NCBI GenBank assembly: GCA_040081075.1
Contig: JBEBHJ010000014.1
Span: 1-59,622, forward strand
DNA from: JANJUB01 sp040081075
GTDB lineage: Bacteria; Armatimonadota; Fimbriimonadia; Fimbriimonadales; Fimbriimonadaceae
DNA length: 59,622 bases
Direction of reading: 5' to 3'
Shown: positions 38,003-46,142 of the stretch, piece after piece
Layout: the number at the start of each line of letters is the position of its first letter
Position numbering within the stretch: position 1 is the stretch's first letter
Position numbers and translations under genes: made by a program
Notes under the pieces: generated by a model
Told to the model about the DNA's origin: nothing
The model's input: only the letters and a program-made list of their open reading frames with translations
The model's database searches: none

Positions 38003-39304
38003 ATGCCTGAAATCGAAGCCGTAGCCGTAGACCTCGGCGCGTCCTCTGCCCGCATTGCCACCGGACGGCTCGAGGGCGGCCGCATACGCTTCGAGATTGT
38101 TGAGCAAGTAACTCATGAGCCGATACATTGGTGCGGGCAACTCACCTGGGATATGGATGCGCTCATGCGCGTTGCTCGTAAAGCCTTGCGACTCGCCCAA
38201 GAGAACGAGGCGACGTTGGCGATTGATTCGTGGGGGGTGGATGTTGGCTTCCTTTCGATGGGGGAGAAGCTGATTCCTTCTCCCGTTTGTTATCGAGATT
38301 TGTCGCATGAACGCGTGTTTCAATCGCTGAAGGAGAGTCGGGATCGAATCTATGGGCTAACCGGCATTCAACATCAGCCCTTCAACACGCTCTACCAGTT
38401 GGTGGCCCGCGCCCAGGATTCGGCTGACTTGCGAAACGCAACCTGGCTGATGATGCCTGACCTGATTTCTTGCCTATTGGGAGCGCCGCCCAACATTGAG
38501 CAGACAAATGCCAGCACCACCCAGCTATGCGGCTTGGACGGCAATTGGTGCGAGGAAATTTTCGATCTCATCGGCTGGCCCATGCCGGAGTTTCGGATTT
38601 CGAACCCAGGGCGCGTGCTGACCGAGTTTGAGGGGGCTCGCATTGTAAGTTGCGCCTCGCACGATACGGCGTCGGCGGTGTTCGGAATGGGGACCCTTAC
38701 CGATGATGTAGCCTTTATGAGCGTGGGCACTTGGTCTTTGATCGGATGTCTGCTCGACGAGCCCAATCTTGCCGACCCGGGATTTACCAACGAGCGCGCC
38801 ATCGACGGGCGGGTTCGCTATCTGGCAAACGTGCCCGGGTTTTACGTGGTGAACCGGGTGCACGAGGAGCTTGGCATCAAAGTGCCGGTCCCGGAGTGGC
38901 TCGCCATGGCAAGGCCCGATCCGGATCAAACCTACCCAAACCTGATGGATCCGAAGTTCTTCAACCCGGTTTCCATGTGCGAAGCACTCGGCGAAACGCA
39001 CGACTTGCCCACGACGATCATCGGCGCTCTATCCCAGACGTCGGCAAGTCAACTCAAAAGGTTGGAACGGAATACGGGGCGCACGTTTTCAAAGATCCGA
39101 GCGGCCGGCGGTGGCTCGGAGAGCGAAGTCTTTTGCCAAAGCCTCGCCAACGCCACCGGAATCCCCGTCGAATCCGGCCCCAAAGAAGCGACCGTACTAG
39201 GCAACCTCGCCTGCCAATTCTGGGCGGAAGGAAAATTAGAATCGTTTCAGTTGGCAAGAGAGGCGATAGATCGCAGTTTTGACATAGGGTGTTTCTGTCC
39301 CTAA
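38003..39304 (+). CDS. rhaB: Rhamnulokinase (FGGY family)
   Basis: A 433-residue FGGY carbohydrate kinase. Rhamnulokinase-like landmarks: AVDLGASSARIATG phosphate loop, AIDSWGVDVGFLS, the GIQHQPFNTLYQL block, LLMPDL-like WLMMPDLISCLL, EQTNASTTQL, CASHDTASAV with the catalytic Asp, SVGTWSLIG and late GGGSESEVFCQSLANATG. It phosphorylates L-rhamnulose to L-rhamnulose-1-phosphate; substrate is inferred from motif similarity. No rhaA or rhaD is adjacent. The 3' end is about 95 bases from the cassette B start. Confidence 0.88.
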   Translation: MPEIEAVAVDLGASSARIATGRLEGGRIRFEIVEQVTHEPIHWCGQLTWDMDALMRVARKALRLAQENEATLAIDSWGVDVGFLSMGEKLIPSPVCYRDLSHERVFQSLKESRDRIYGLTGIQHQPFNTLYQLVARAQDSADLRNATWLMMPDLISCLLGAPPNIEQTNASTTQLCGLDGNWCEEIFDLIGWPMPEFRISNPGRVLTEFEGARIVSCASHDTASAVFGMGTLTDDVAFMSVGTWSLIGCLLDEPNLADPGFTNERAIDGRVRYLANVPGFYVVNRVHEELGIKVPVPEWLAMARPDPDQTYPNLMDPKFFNPVSMCEALGETHDLPTTIIGALSQTSASQLKRLERNTGRTFSKIRAAGGGSESEVFCQSLANATGIPVESGPKEATVLGNLACQFWAEGKLESFQLAREAIDRSFDIGCFCP

Positions 39305-39352
39305 CGCTATTCTAGCCGTCAAGCGTTGCCTTATTAGTAGACATTTAAAGAT

Positions 39353-39394
39353 CTTTTGCAAAAGTCTATTCGTCTTTCTTTCTTTGCTTATAAT
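39353..39394 (+). promoter_or_regulatory. Cassette B promoter: TTTTGCAAAA palindrome, CTTT repeat and TATAAT
   Basis: CTTTTGCAAAAG (perfect palindrome, 39353-39364), GTCT overlapping its end, CTTT x3 (39374-39385), a G, then CT and TATAAT (39389-39394), which ends 7 bases before GTG 39402. The elements and order match the cassette A promoter, with four fewer repeat units and one extra G: the GTCT-to-TATAAT distance is 21 bases here and 36 in cassette A. Confidence 0.7.
39374..39385 (+). repeat. (CTTT)3 short repeat in cassette B promoter
   Basis: Three CTTT units at the place of the seven-unit run of cassette A. Too short to be strongly unstable, but homologous by position. Confidence 0.8.
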
Positions 39395-39401
39395 AGAGCT
39401 T

Positions 39402-40522
39402 GTGTTGCGAGCACGCCTAAGCATTTTTACATTTCTGCTGGTTCTTGCTTGTAGGATCATCTGCCAGCCGGCAGGCTGGGGATATAGTTTCCTGTGGGCG
39501 GGACTACAATGCCCTTCTACTTCGCAGGGACCAATTGCAGGGGATCGGGCGCGAACTTCGGGTTGCCCATTGAGGCGGCCGAACTCTATATCAGGGATGT
39601 TAATACGAACGAGGTTGAACTCGTCAATTGGTTCGATTCGGATGGCACGAACTACCCTTTGTCGATCGGCTTGAGTGCGATGTTTGATTCGAGCCACTTT
39701 GTCCCAGGTCATTCGGTGAGAATGGAGTTCTGGGTCTATCCCAGAGACTGGGAAGGTGTGCCCCTTCCACCAGGGGAATCAGCGCCTGTTGTGATCAAGA
39801 ATAAGCTCATGATGTTTGAGATTTCCGATCCAAACTTCACGCCCGACCCATCCGTGTTCGTGAATTCGACGATGACGGGTCAAAACTACACGCTTGCTCT
39901 ACACAATGCCGATGGATGGTCGGCCACGACTTATGAAAATGAAATGATCGGAACGAATGCGGTTATGGTGGCAACTCACGGGTACCCGGAAAAGCACGAT
40001 GACGACGCCTCGCACTGGATTTACCACACCTATAACCCTCTCAACTACCTTTCATTCCGCACTACTCAAGTCGGATCACCCGGCCCTTGGGGAGTACTCT
40101 TGCCTCCTTACAATCCAACAACGAACCCTCCCCTCAATTTCGTTCACTTGCTCACGTGCTCATGTGGCACGCAGATTGATCAGTTTGCAACCGGAGCCCT
40201 CTATCCGGGGCGTAACATCTACGTTCCGACGATTGAGGACCAAGCAATCGTCGGCTATGTTCCACTCATTTATATAGCCGATTTACAAACCCACGCAGAT
40301 CTAGTCTGGAACCCGTTAAAGGCTGGAAAGACCGTTGGCAAAATGCGAGAGGCACTACAAGTTTGGCTTGGTTCTCATCCTAATTTTCACGTTATTGGTG
40401 CAACAGGAGACCGCCAAATGGAGATTGCCGACCTTGCGATAGCTGGAGATCCGTTCACTAGGATCAAATCCGTTTTTACTGGTACGCACTCAAATCCAAT
40501 ATCATGGCACCGCCCATTATGA
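39402..40522 (+). CDS. Cassette B gene 1: paralogue of the secreted clan-CD-like protein, frame disrupted near 39491
   Basis: The signal peptide (start GTG 39402, LRARLSIFTFLLVLACRIIC) is in one frame and the body (from about 39491) in another. Restoring one C in the CC at 39491-39492 gives SFPVGGTTMPFYF, which aligns with IPAGGGPMPNYF of cassette A, and a 373-residue product against 376 for the paralogue. Conserved features: GTNCRGSG, AMFDSSHF-PGHSV, VATHG (His193 after repair), YNPLNYLSFRTTQVGS, PPLNFVHLLTCSCG (Cys253, Cys255), GALYPG and VGYVPLI. The conserved His-Gly and Cys support a clan-CD-like enzyme. If the frameshift is real the protein would not be exported. The family is unknown to me. 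Confidence 0.68.
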
Positions 40523-41403
40523 TTACTTCTATTCTCACTACCCTGACAGCATCACTCCAGATCGGACCCGATGAAGCTTTGCGAAAAGCTGGGCAATATG
40601 CACGCGTCCTAGATCGGCCATTTGACGCGACACCTGAATCCGTTGAGCGACATGAGCGCGTCATAAGCGTTTCGTTCGGTGCTGATGAACTCATTGTATT
40701 AACTTTTAGGGGTGATTTGGTAAGTTACAGTCGGCTAGAGCGTGCCTTAGAAGCTGACATTCGCGGCACGCCTCGCTTTAGAAGCGATTCGGATGCCTTC
40801 ATTCGGGCGCAGGAGGTGATGGAACAGTTTGATTGCCCGCCAAACCTAACTCCTCGTTCGGTAGAGTGGCGCCCGTATCCATCTCGAGTTGGATCATTTG
40901 TTAACTCGATTTCGTGCTATTTTGTTCAGAACCCCCACGGTTATGCCACCTCAGTTGGAAACCATATGATTGTTGGATTACACCCCCGAACCGGGCAGGT
41001 TCTTTCGCTCAGTATGCTGGCTGATTGGAACTATGAACAACCCAACATCCGCGTGACCACGAGCGAAGCGCGTGGAATCGCAGAATGGTATCTGGGGCAT
41101 TCAGTCCAGGGGTGGCATACGGACCTTGAGTGGTTCTCACACGACGCTAGCGAGGTGCCTCCAGAAGTAAGGACCCTTTACGCCGCGAAAAAATCTCGCC
41201 TATGCTATTTTGTGAAAAGCGCGGCTGGCGCAGTGGTCATTATTGACTCTACCAACGGAGATGTGGTTAGGCACATGGTGCCCGCAAGCATCCCCTCGCC
41301 GGTGCCGTTTGGGCGGTACTACGCGATTGCAGCGGCCGTATGCCACGCCAGCGGCTTTGCGGCTGTGTCAATGCGCCCGCTTTCTCGATACCGCGTGCGC
41401 TAG
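40519..41403 (+). CDS. Cassette B gene 2: PepSY-like secreted protein with C-terminal hydrophobic tail
   Basis: A 294-residue protein starting at the ATG of an ATGA overlap with the preceding gene (an ATG at 40504 is also in frame). Weak signal segment MITSILTTLTASLQ. It parallels cassette A gene 2: PHGYATSVGNHMIVGL, YEQPNIRVTTSEARGIAEWYLG, WHTDLEWF and PEVRTLYAAKKSRLCYF, followed by a C-terminal hydrophobic stretch (YYAIAAAVCHASGFAAVSM) ending in Arg-rich RYRVR. The anchor is less hydrophobic than in cassette A. The overlap, length and order show that the gene pair was duplicated together. Confidence 0.62.
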   Translation: MITSILTTLTASLQIGPDEALRKAGQYARVLDRPFDATPESVERHERVISVSFGADELIVLTFRGDLVSYSRLERALEADIRGTPRFRSDSDAFIRAQEVMEQFDCPPNLTPRSVEWRPYPSRVGSFVNSISCYFVQNPHGYATSVGNHMIVGLHPRTGQVLSLSMLADWNYEQPNIRVTTSEARGIAEWYLGHSVQGWHTDLEWFSHDASEVPPEVRTLYAAKKSRLCYFVKSAAGAVVIIDSTNGDVVRHMVPASIPSPVPFGRYYAIAAAVCHASGFAAVSMRPLSRYRVR

Positions 41404-41484
41404 ATTCTGAACTCAAACGTTTCGAACCGATAACCTAAATGGGGTACGCTTTTGACGTGCCCATTCTAGGCACGGAGAAAGATT

Positions 41485-42621
41485 TTGACCCCGACAAATG
41501 GAACTGCGACCAAGGCCCCAGGGAAGAAAGCGGCCACCGAGAGCGACCAGAACGCCCTCCCTCATCAAAGCCTCTCGAAGGCCGATTGCCTGGAACTGCT
41601 TCGGCACGTTTATATTGCCCGCTACTTTGACGTTCGCTTGATCAAAGAGAAGAAAAAAGGCAAGCTCACGGGCACACTTTATTCGTCGCACAACCAGGAA
41701 GCCATCATCGCCGGTTCGCTTTATGGCCTCGAATCCAATGACTGGATCAGCCCAATCCACCGGGATATGCCTTGCTTCTTCCTGAAAGATTGCCGAGGAA
41801 AGGGGTTAGACAACCCCGACCGCCTGAGTATGACGATCGAGGAAGTTTGTTCCCAGGTTTGGGGAAAGGTCGGCTCACCGGGACGTGCGCGGGACAACTG
41901 GTCGCACATTGGCAAGAAGAGCGCTCATATTATTCACTCAACTTCGATGCTCGCCGGCACGATTCCGGTTGCCGCCGGAGTTGCCTATGCTGACCGTTTA
42001 AGTGGAGGTAACTCCGTTGTTCTAACCTATAACGGTGAGGGTTCAACTGCCCAGGGCGTTTTTCATGAGGCGATTAACTTTGCGGCCGTTCACAAGTTAC
42101 CGGTGGTTACGATCATCGAGAACAACCAATGGGCTTATGGCACCCCAACCCACCTCGAATACTCACAAGAAGATTTCGCGCGCAGAGCGGATGGCTATGG
42201 CATTCCGGGTTTCATCGCCGATGGCCAAGACGTTTTTGATGTTTACGATAAGGTGATGATGGCTGTCGCACACGGTCGTTCTGGCGCTGGCCCCTCGATC
42301 GTCGAATGTAAGACGTTCCGAGCCTACGGGCACGGCGATCACGATGACGATCGTGCGGCAAAGTACCGCCCCACAGAACTCGTCGAGAAGGGTCGCGAGC
42401 GAGACCCAATTGCGGTTGCGAAACGCAGACTCGTCGAGATGGGCTACATGACCGAAGCCGAAGCCAAAACATACATGGCGGAGGGTAAGGGTGCGATTCA
42501 AACTTCCGACGAAGATTTCCCGCCCGACGTAGTCGCCTACATTAAGCGAGGAGCTGATTACGCTTTCAAAGACAAACTGCCCGCCGCCGAAGAAGGTGGC
42601 ATGTGGGTCTTTCGCGAATAG
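41485..42621 (+). CDS. Thiamine-diphosphate-dependent dehydrogenase E1 component, alpha subunit (pyruvate or branched-chain type)
   Basis: A 378-residue E1 alpha subunit. It has LYSSHNQEAIIAGSLYGLESNDWISPIHRDM, the ThDP/Mg motif GEGSTAQG...IENNQWA, the phosphorylation-loop-like PTHLEYSQEDFARRADGYGIPG and ECKTFRAYGHGDHDDDRAAKYR. The TTG start at 41485 follows GGAG by 8 bases. The first ~30 residues (GTATKAPGKKAATESDQN) are low-complexity. E1 beta, which normally follows, is not here; the next gene is an FHA protein. Whether the substrate is pyruvate, a branched-chain 2-oxoacid or acetoin cannot be told from the alpha subunit alone. Confidence 0.87.
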   Translation: MTPTNGTATKAPGKKAATESDQNALPHQSLSKADCLELLRHVYIARYFDVRLIKEKKKGKLTGTLYSSHNQEAIIAGSLYGLESNDWISPIHRDMPCFFLKDCRGKGLDNPDRLSMTIEEVCSQVWGKVGSPGRARDNWSHIGKKSAHIIHSTSMLAGTIPVAAGVAYADRLSGGNSVVLTYNGEGSTAQGVFHEAINFAAVHKLPVVTIIENNQWAYGTPTHLEYSQEDFARRADGYGIPGFIADGQDVFDVYDKVMMAVAHGRSGAGPSIVECKTFRAYGHGDHDDDRAAKYRPTELVEKGRERDPIAVAKRRLVEMGYMTEAEAKTYMAEGKGAIQTSDEDFPPDVVAYIKRGADYAFKDKLPAAEEGGMWVFRE

Positions 42622-42627
42622 ACACTC

Positions 42628-43476
42628 ATGGACGCCAACCGCACCCAAATCCTGAACAGCGATCCCAATCGTACGATCATGGGCGCGGCTCCTACTCTGA
42701 ACGCAACGGTCACGATCAAGCCGATCCAGTGCCCGGTTTGTAAAACGTTCAACCCGGCCGGGTTGATGTTCTGCAAGGAGTGCGGTTTGATCTTTGACCG
42801 TGCCCTCCCCGATGACGCCTTTGGAGCACCAACTGTCCTTTTGCCGATGCTGGTGGATTCCAATGGCCGAGAGCATCCGATTCGCCCTGGTGAGAGTCTC
42901 ATTGGCCGCGAAGCCGACATCATGCTGAACGACACTCAGGTTTCCCGGCGTCACGCCCGGTTGGTGTCTTCCGATGGCGGATTTACCCTCGAAGACCTCG
43001 GGAGCACGAATGGCACCAGAGTGAACGGCAACCCTCTCACGGTAGGACAGGTTCAGCCGATCAATCCTGGAGACACCCTGAGCTTTGGGAGTTTCGAATG
43101 CAAGCTGCACCTACCCGGCGGAGGATTGGGGGCAACCCAGGCGTTTTCTTCCAACAAAACGGCGGCGATCGCGGCGGCCCCAACAATTGAAACGGCTGTT
43201 GCAAAGTTGGTCGGAGCCGACCAAACGTGGCCACTTCAAAGTGGCGCGAATACTTTCGGTCGGCGCGCCGAAAACGATGTCGTGATTGCCGATGCCTATG
43301 TTTCGGGGAAGCACGGAGTCATCGAAATCACCGAGGATGCCGCCTTCCTTACGGATATCGGAAGCACAAATGGCACGATGCTGAACGATGCCAAACTCGC
43401 GCCGAACATGCGAACCGCCATGAGAGCGGATGATGTCATCCGACTTGGCAGTATCGAATTGCGAATCGAACGCTAA
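42628..43476 (+). CDS. Zinc-ribbon protein with two FHA domains
   Basis: A 282-residue cytoplasmic protein. The N-terminus has two Thr motifs (NRTQILN and NRTIMGAAP), then a zinc ribbon (CPVCKTFN...CKECG, about residues 34-55). FHA domain 1 (about 75-155) has LIGREADIMLND, VSRRHARL and LGSTNGTRVNG. FHA domain 2 (about 195-280) has TFGRRAENDVVIAD, VSGKHGVI and IGSTNGTMLND. FHA domains bind phosphothreonine, and the Thr-rich N-terminus resembles the kinase-target tails of GarA-type proteins, so self-association after phosphorylation is possible. This is inference; no kinase gene is in the window. It starts 6 bases after the E1 alpha stop. Confidence 0.85.
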   Translation: MDANRTQILNSDPNRTIMGAAPTLNATVTIKPIQCPVCKTFNPAGLMFCKECGLIFDRALPDDAFGAPTVLLPMLVDSNGREHPIRPGESLIGREADIMLNDTQVSRRHARLVSSDGGFTLEDLGSTNGTRVNGNPLTVGQVQPINPGDTLSFGSFECKLHLPGGGLGATQAFSSNKTAAIAAAPTIETAVAKLVGADQTWPLQSGANTFGRRAENDVVIADAYVSGKHGVIEITEDAAFLTDIGSTNGTMLNDAKLAPNMRTAMRADDVIRLGSIELRIER

Positions 43477-43494
43477 CTCGCGTTAAGCTTCGGC

Positions 43495-43500
43495 TAAAAT
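43495..43500 (+). promoter_or_regulatory. -10-like TAAAAT for a leaderless start
   Basis: GGCTAAAAT ends 5 bases before the ATG at 43506. The same 9-mer precedes the start at 52395 at the same distance. Confidence 0.5.
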
Positions 43501-43505
43501 GAGCA

Positions 43506-46139
43506 ATGCTGACCGCAATTGCAACCTTGGCCCTCTTACAATCCGGCTCTATTCCCGATCTGAGAGACATGCTCTCATGGCGATGTGTGGGGCCATTTCG
43601 TGGTGGTCGAACAGTCGGTGCGTGCGGCATCCCTAGCCAGCCGTTTACCTTCTATATCGGCGTGAACAATGGCGGAGTTTGGAAGACAAATGATGCGGGC
43701 AGAACCTGGAAACCCATCTTTGACGATCAACCGACGGGCTCAATCGGCGATGTTGCTGTTTGCGAGTCCAAGCCAAATGTGATTTATGTTGGCTCCGGTG
43801 AAGGTTTGCAACGCCCTGATTTGAGTACGGGCGATGGCATGTACAAAACGACCGATGGCGGTAAGACCTGGCAGCATCTTGGCCTTAAGAATGCCCAACA
43901 AATCGGTGGGATTTGCGTGGACGCCAAGGATCCTGATCGCGTGTTTGTGGCGTCTCTCGGGCACCCTTACGGACCCAATGAAGAGCGCGGAGTTTATCGA
44001 AGTTTGGATGGCGGCAAGACCTGGAAGAAAGTGCTTTATCGTGATGGTGACACCGGCGCCATTCAAGTTACGCTCGACCCGAAAGACCCTAAAGTCGTTT
44101 ACGCCACGATGTGGGAAGCGCGCCAAGGGCCTTGGGAGAACGGACGCTGGCAGGGGCCGGGCTCGGGGCTTTTCAAGAGTGTGGACGGCGGAGATACTTG
44201 GAAACCCCTAACGATCGGACTGCCAACGTTCGCTCAAGGGCTCGGTCGAATCGGTTTTGCTATTTCCCCTTCGAATCCAAGGGTTCTTTACGCAACCGTA
44301 GATTCAGGTGATGCAAGCGGCCTCTACCGGAGCAACGATGCCGGGGAGAACTGGGAGAAGGTGAACAGCGAGCGGCGTCTGGTGAGCCGCGGCGATGACT
44401 TCGCCGAAGTAAAAGTTCATCCCAAGAATCCGGAGTCTGTCTTTGTCGCGGATACGAGCTTTTATCGCTCTGATGATGGAGGTAAGAACTTCACCTGCCT
44501 CAAAGGGTCGCCGGGCGGGGATGACTATCATCGCATTTGGATCAACCCAACCAATCCCGACATTATTCTTACGGCGGCCGACCAAGGCGCGGCGGTGAGC
44601 TTGAATGGCGGCGAAACTTGGAGCAGTTGGTACAACCAATCAACCGCCCAACTCTATCACGTCGCCGCCGATAACCTATTCCCGTACAGCCTCTACGGCG
44701 GTCAGCAAGAGAGCGGTTCGGCGATGGTTTCGAGTCGCGGTAATGACGGGCAACTGACATTCCGGGAATGGCACCCCGCCGGCGGCGATGAATATGCCTA
44801 TCTTGCCCCGGACCCTTCGAACGGTCGGTACGTTTATGGCGGTCGGGTTAACCGATATGACAAGGTGACAGGTGAGATTCTGAATCTACGTCCAACCGCG
44901 CCGCACCGAACCTTGCGGACCGCCCCGCTTGTTTTTAGTCAGGCTGACCCGAAACAGCTTTTCTTTGGAGGGAACATTCTCTTTCGCACCTCCGATGGCG
45001 GCAAGACTTGGGATACGCTATCGCCCGATCTCAGCCGAGAAACATGGGAGGTTCCCGCTTCCGTTGGGAAGTTTTCAAAGCCAGATTTGGTGACTAGGCG
45101 TGGCGTTATCTACACCGTTGCGCCGTCGCCGCGAGATGCCAACGTGATTTGGTGCGGAACGGATGACGGCTTACTTTGGACCACCAAAGACGCCGGCAAA
45201 AACTGGGAAAACGTGACCCAGAACATGCTCACACCGTGGAGCAAAGTTTCGCTTATGGATGCGGGACATTTTGATAGCCTTACCGCCTATGCCGCCATCA
45301 ATCGGATTCGCCTGGACGATCAGAAGCCTCACATTCTGAAAACGCACGACGGTGGTAAGTCATGGCAGGAGATTGTAAAGGGCTTGCCCGATGGACCGGT
45401 CAATGTCGTTAGAGAAGACCCGATCCGTGCTGGATTGCTCTATTGCGGAACTGAAACTGGCGTCTTCTTCAGCCTGGACGATGGGATGAACTGGCAGTCT
45501 TTGAGGCTGAATATGCCCGCAACGTCTGTACGCGACTTGATCATAAAAGACAATGACCTGTGCATCGCAACTCATGGGCGTGGTTTCTGGATCTTGGATA
45601 ATCTGTCGGCGATACGGTCGGCCGAGTTCGGCGAAGGTCGGACAACTTTCTTTCCTCCCGTACCCGCCTACCTGCTGGAACGAAACACAAACGCGGATAC
45701 CCCGTTGCCGCAGGATGAGCCCGTTTCGAAGAACCCGCCCGATGGGGCGATGTTTGACTACTTCTTGGCAACAGATGCCGCCAAGGTTGAAATCCATGTC
45801 CTTAGCGAGGACGATGGGATACTCCGCAAATTTGCGTCTTCGGATGCCCCGGTAACCGCGGATCCTCTCGCCATCACGGTAATGCCAGGTTGGGCGCGAC
45901 CGCCTCGAATCGTAAAGGCAAACAAGGGACTGCATCGGTTTGTTTGGGATATGCGGTTAGCTCCAGCCTCGATCGGCGGAGGAAGGGGGGGCGGTCTGCC
46001 TATTTCGGCGGTTTGGGGAGATACGCCGTTCGGGCCGCAGGGTGCCTACGCGAAACCGGGGATGTACAAAGTTGTTTTGATCGTTGACGGCGTCATAACA
46101 AATAGGGCGCTTGAACTGAAAGCCGATCCGCGGAAGTGA
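43506..46139 (+). CDS. Secreted BNR/sortilin-type beta-propeller protein
   Basis: An 877-residue protein with many Asp-box (BNR) motifs such as TNDAGRTW, TTDGGKTW, SLDGGKTW, SVDGGDTW, SNDAGENW, TSDGGKTW, TKDAGKNW and THDGGKSW. They indicate one or two beta-propellers covering residues about 20-720, followed by a C-terminal beta domain (VWDMRLAP, FGPQGAYAKPGMYKVVL). The opening MLTAIATLALLQSGSIPDLRD is a short signal peptide. This is the VPS10/sortilin-like glycosidase-annotated family common in Acidobacteria and Armatimonadota; enzymatic activity is unproven and a binding or scaffold role is as likely. Co-directional with the next two unknown genes. Confidence 0.85.
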   Translation: MLTAIATLALLQSGSIPDLRDMLSWRCVGPFRGGRTVGACGIPSQPFTFYIGVNNGGVWKTNDAGRTWKPIFDDQPTGSIGDVAVCESKPNVIYVGSGEGLQRPDLSTGDGMYKTTDGGKTWQHLGLKNAQQIGGICVDAKDPDRVFVASLGHPYGPNEERGVYRSLDGGKTWKKVLYRDGDTGAIQVTLDPKDPKVVYATMWEARQGPWENGRWQGPGSGLFKSVDGGDTWKPLTIGLPTFAQGLGRIGFAISPSNPRVLYATVDSGDASGLYRSNDAGENWEKVNSERRLVSRGDDFAEVKVHPKNPESVFVADTSFYRSDDGGKNFTCLKGSPGGDDYHRIWINPTNPDIILTAADQGAAVSLNGGETWSSWYNQSTAQLYHVAADNLFPYSLYGGQQESGSAMVSSRGNDGQLTFREWHPAGGDEYAYLAPDPSNGRYVYGGRVNRYDKVTGEILNLRPTAPHRTLRTAPLVFSQADPKQLFFGGNILFRTSDGGKTWDTLSPDLSRETWEVPASVGKFSKPDLVTRRGVIYTVAPSPRDANVIWCGTDDGLLWTTKDAGKNWENVTQNMLTPWSKVSLMDAGHFDSLTAYAAINRIRLDDQKPHILKTHDGGKSWQEIVKGLPDGPVNVVREDPIRAGLLYCGTETGVFFSLDDGMNWQSLRLNMPATSVRDLIIKDNDLCIATHGRGFWILDNLSAIRSAEFGEGRTTFFPPVPAYLLERNTNADTPLPQDEPVSKNPPDGAMFDYFLATDAAKVEIHVLSEDDGILRKFASSDAPVTADPLAITVMPGWARPPRIVKANKGLHRFVWDMRLAPASIGGGRGGGLPISAVWGDTPFGPQGAYAKPGMYKVVLIVDGVITNRALELKADPRK

Positions 46140-46142
46140 ACT

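Noticed and set aside
42163..43110. 315-codon minus-strand frame across the E1 alpha/FHA junction
   Set aside because: It is antisense to two well-supported genes and shows no domain or start signal.
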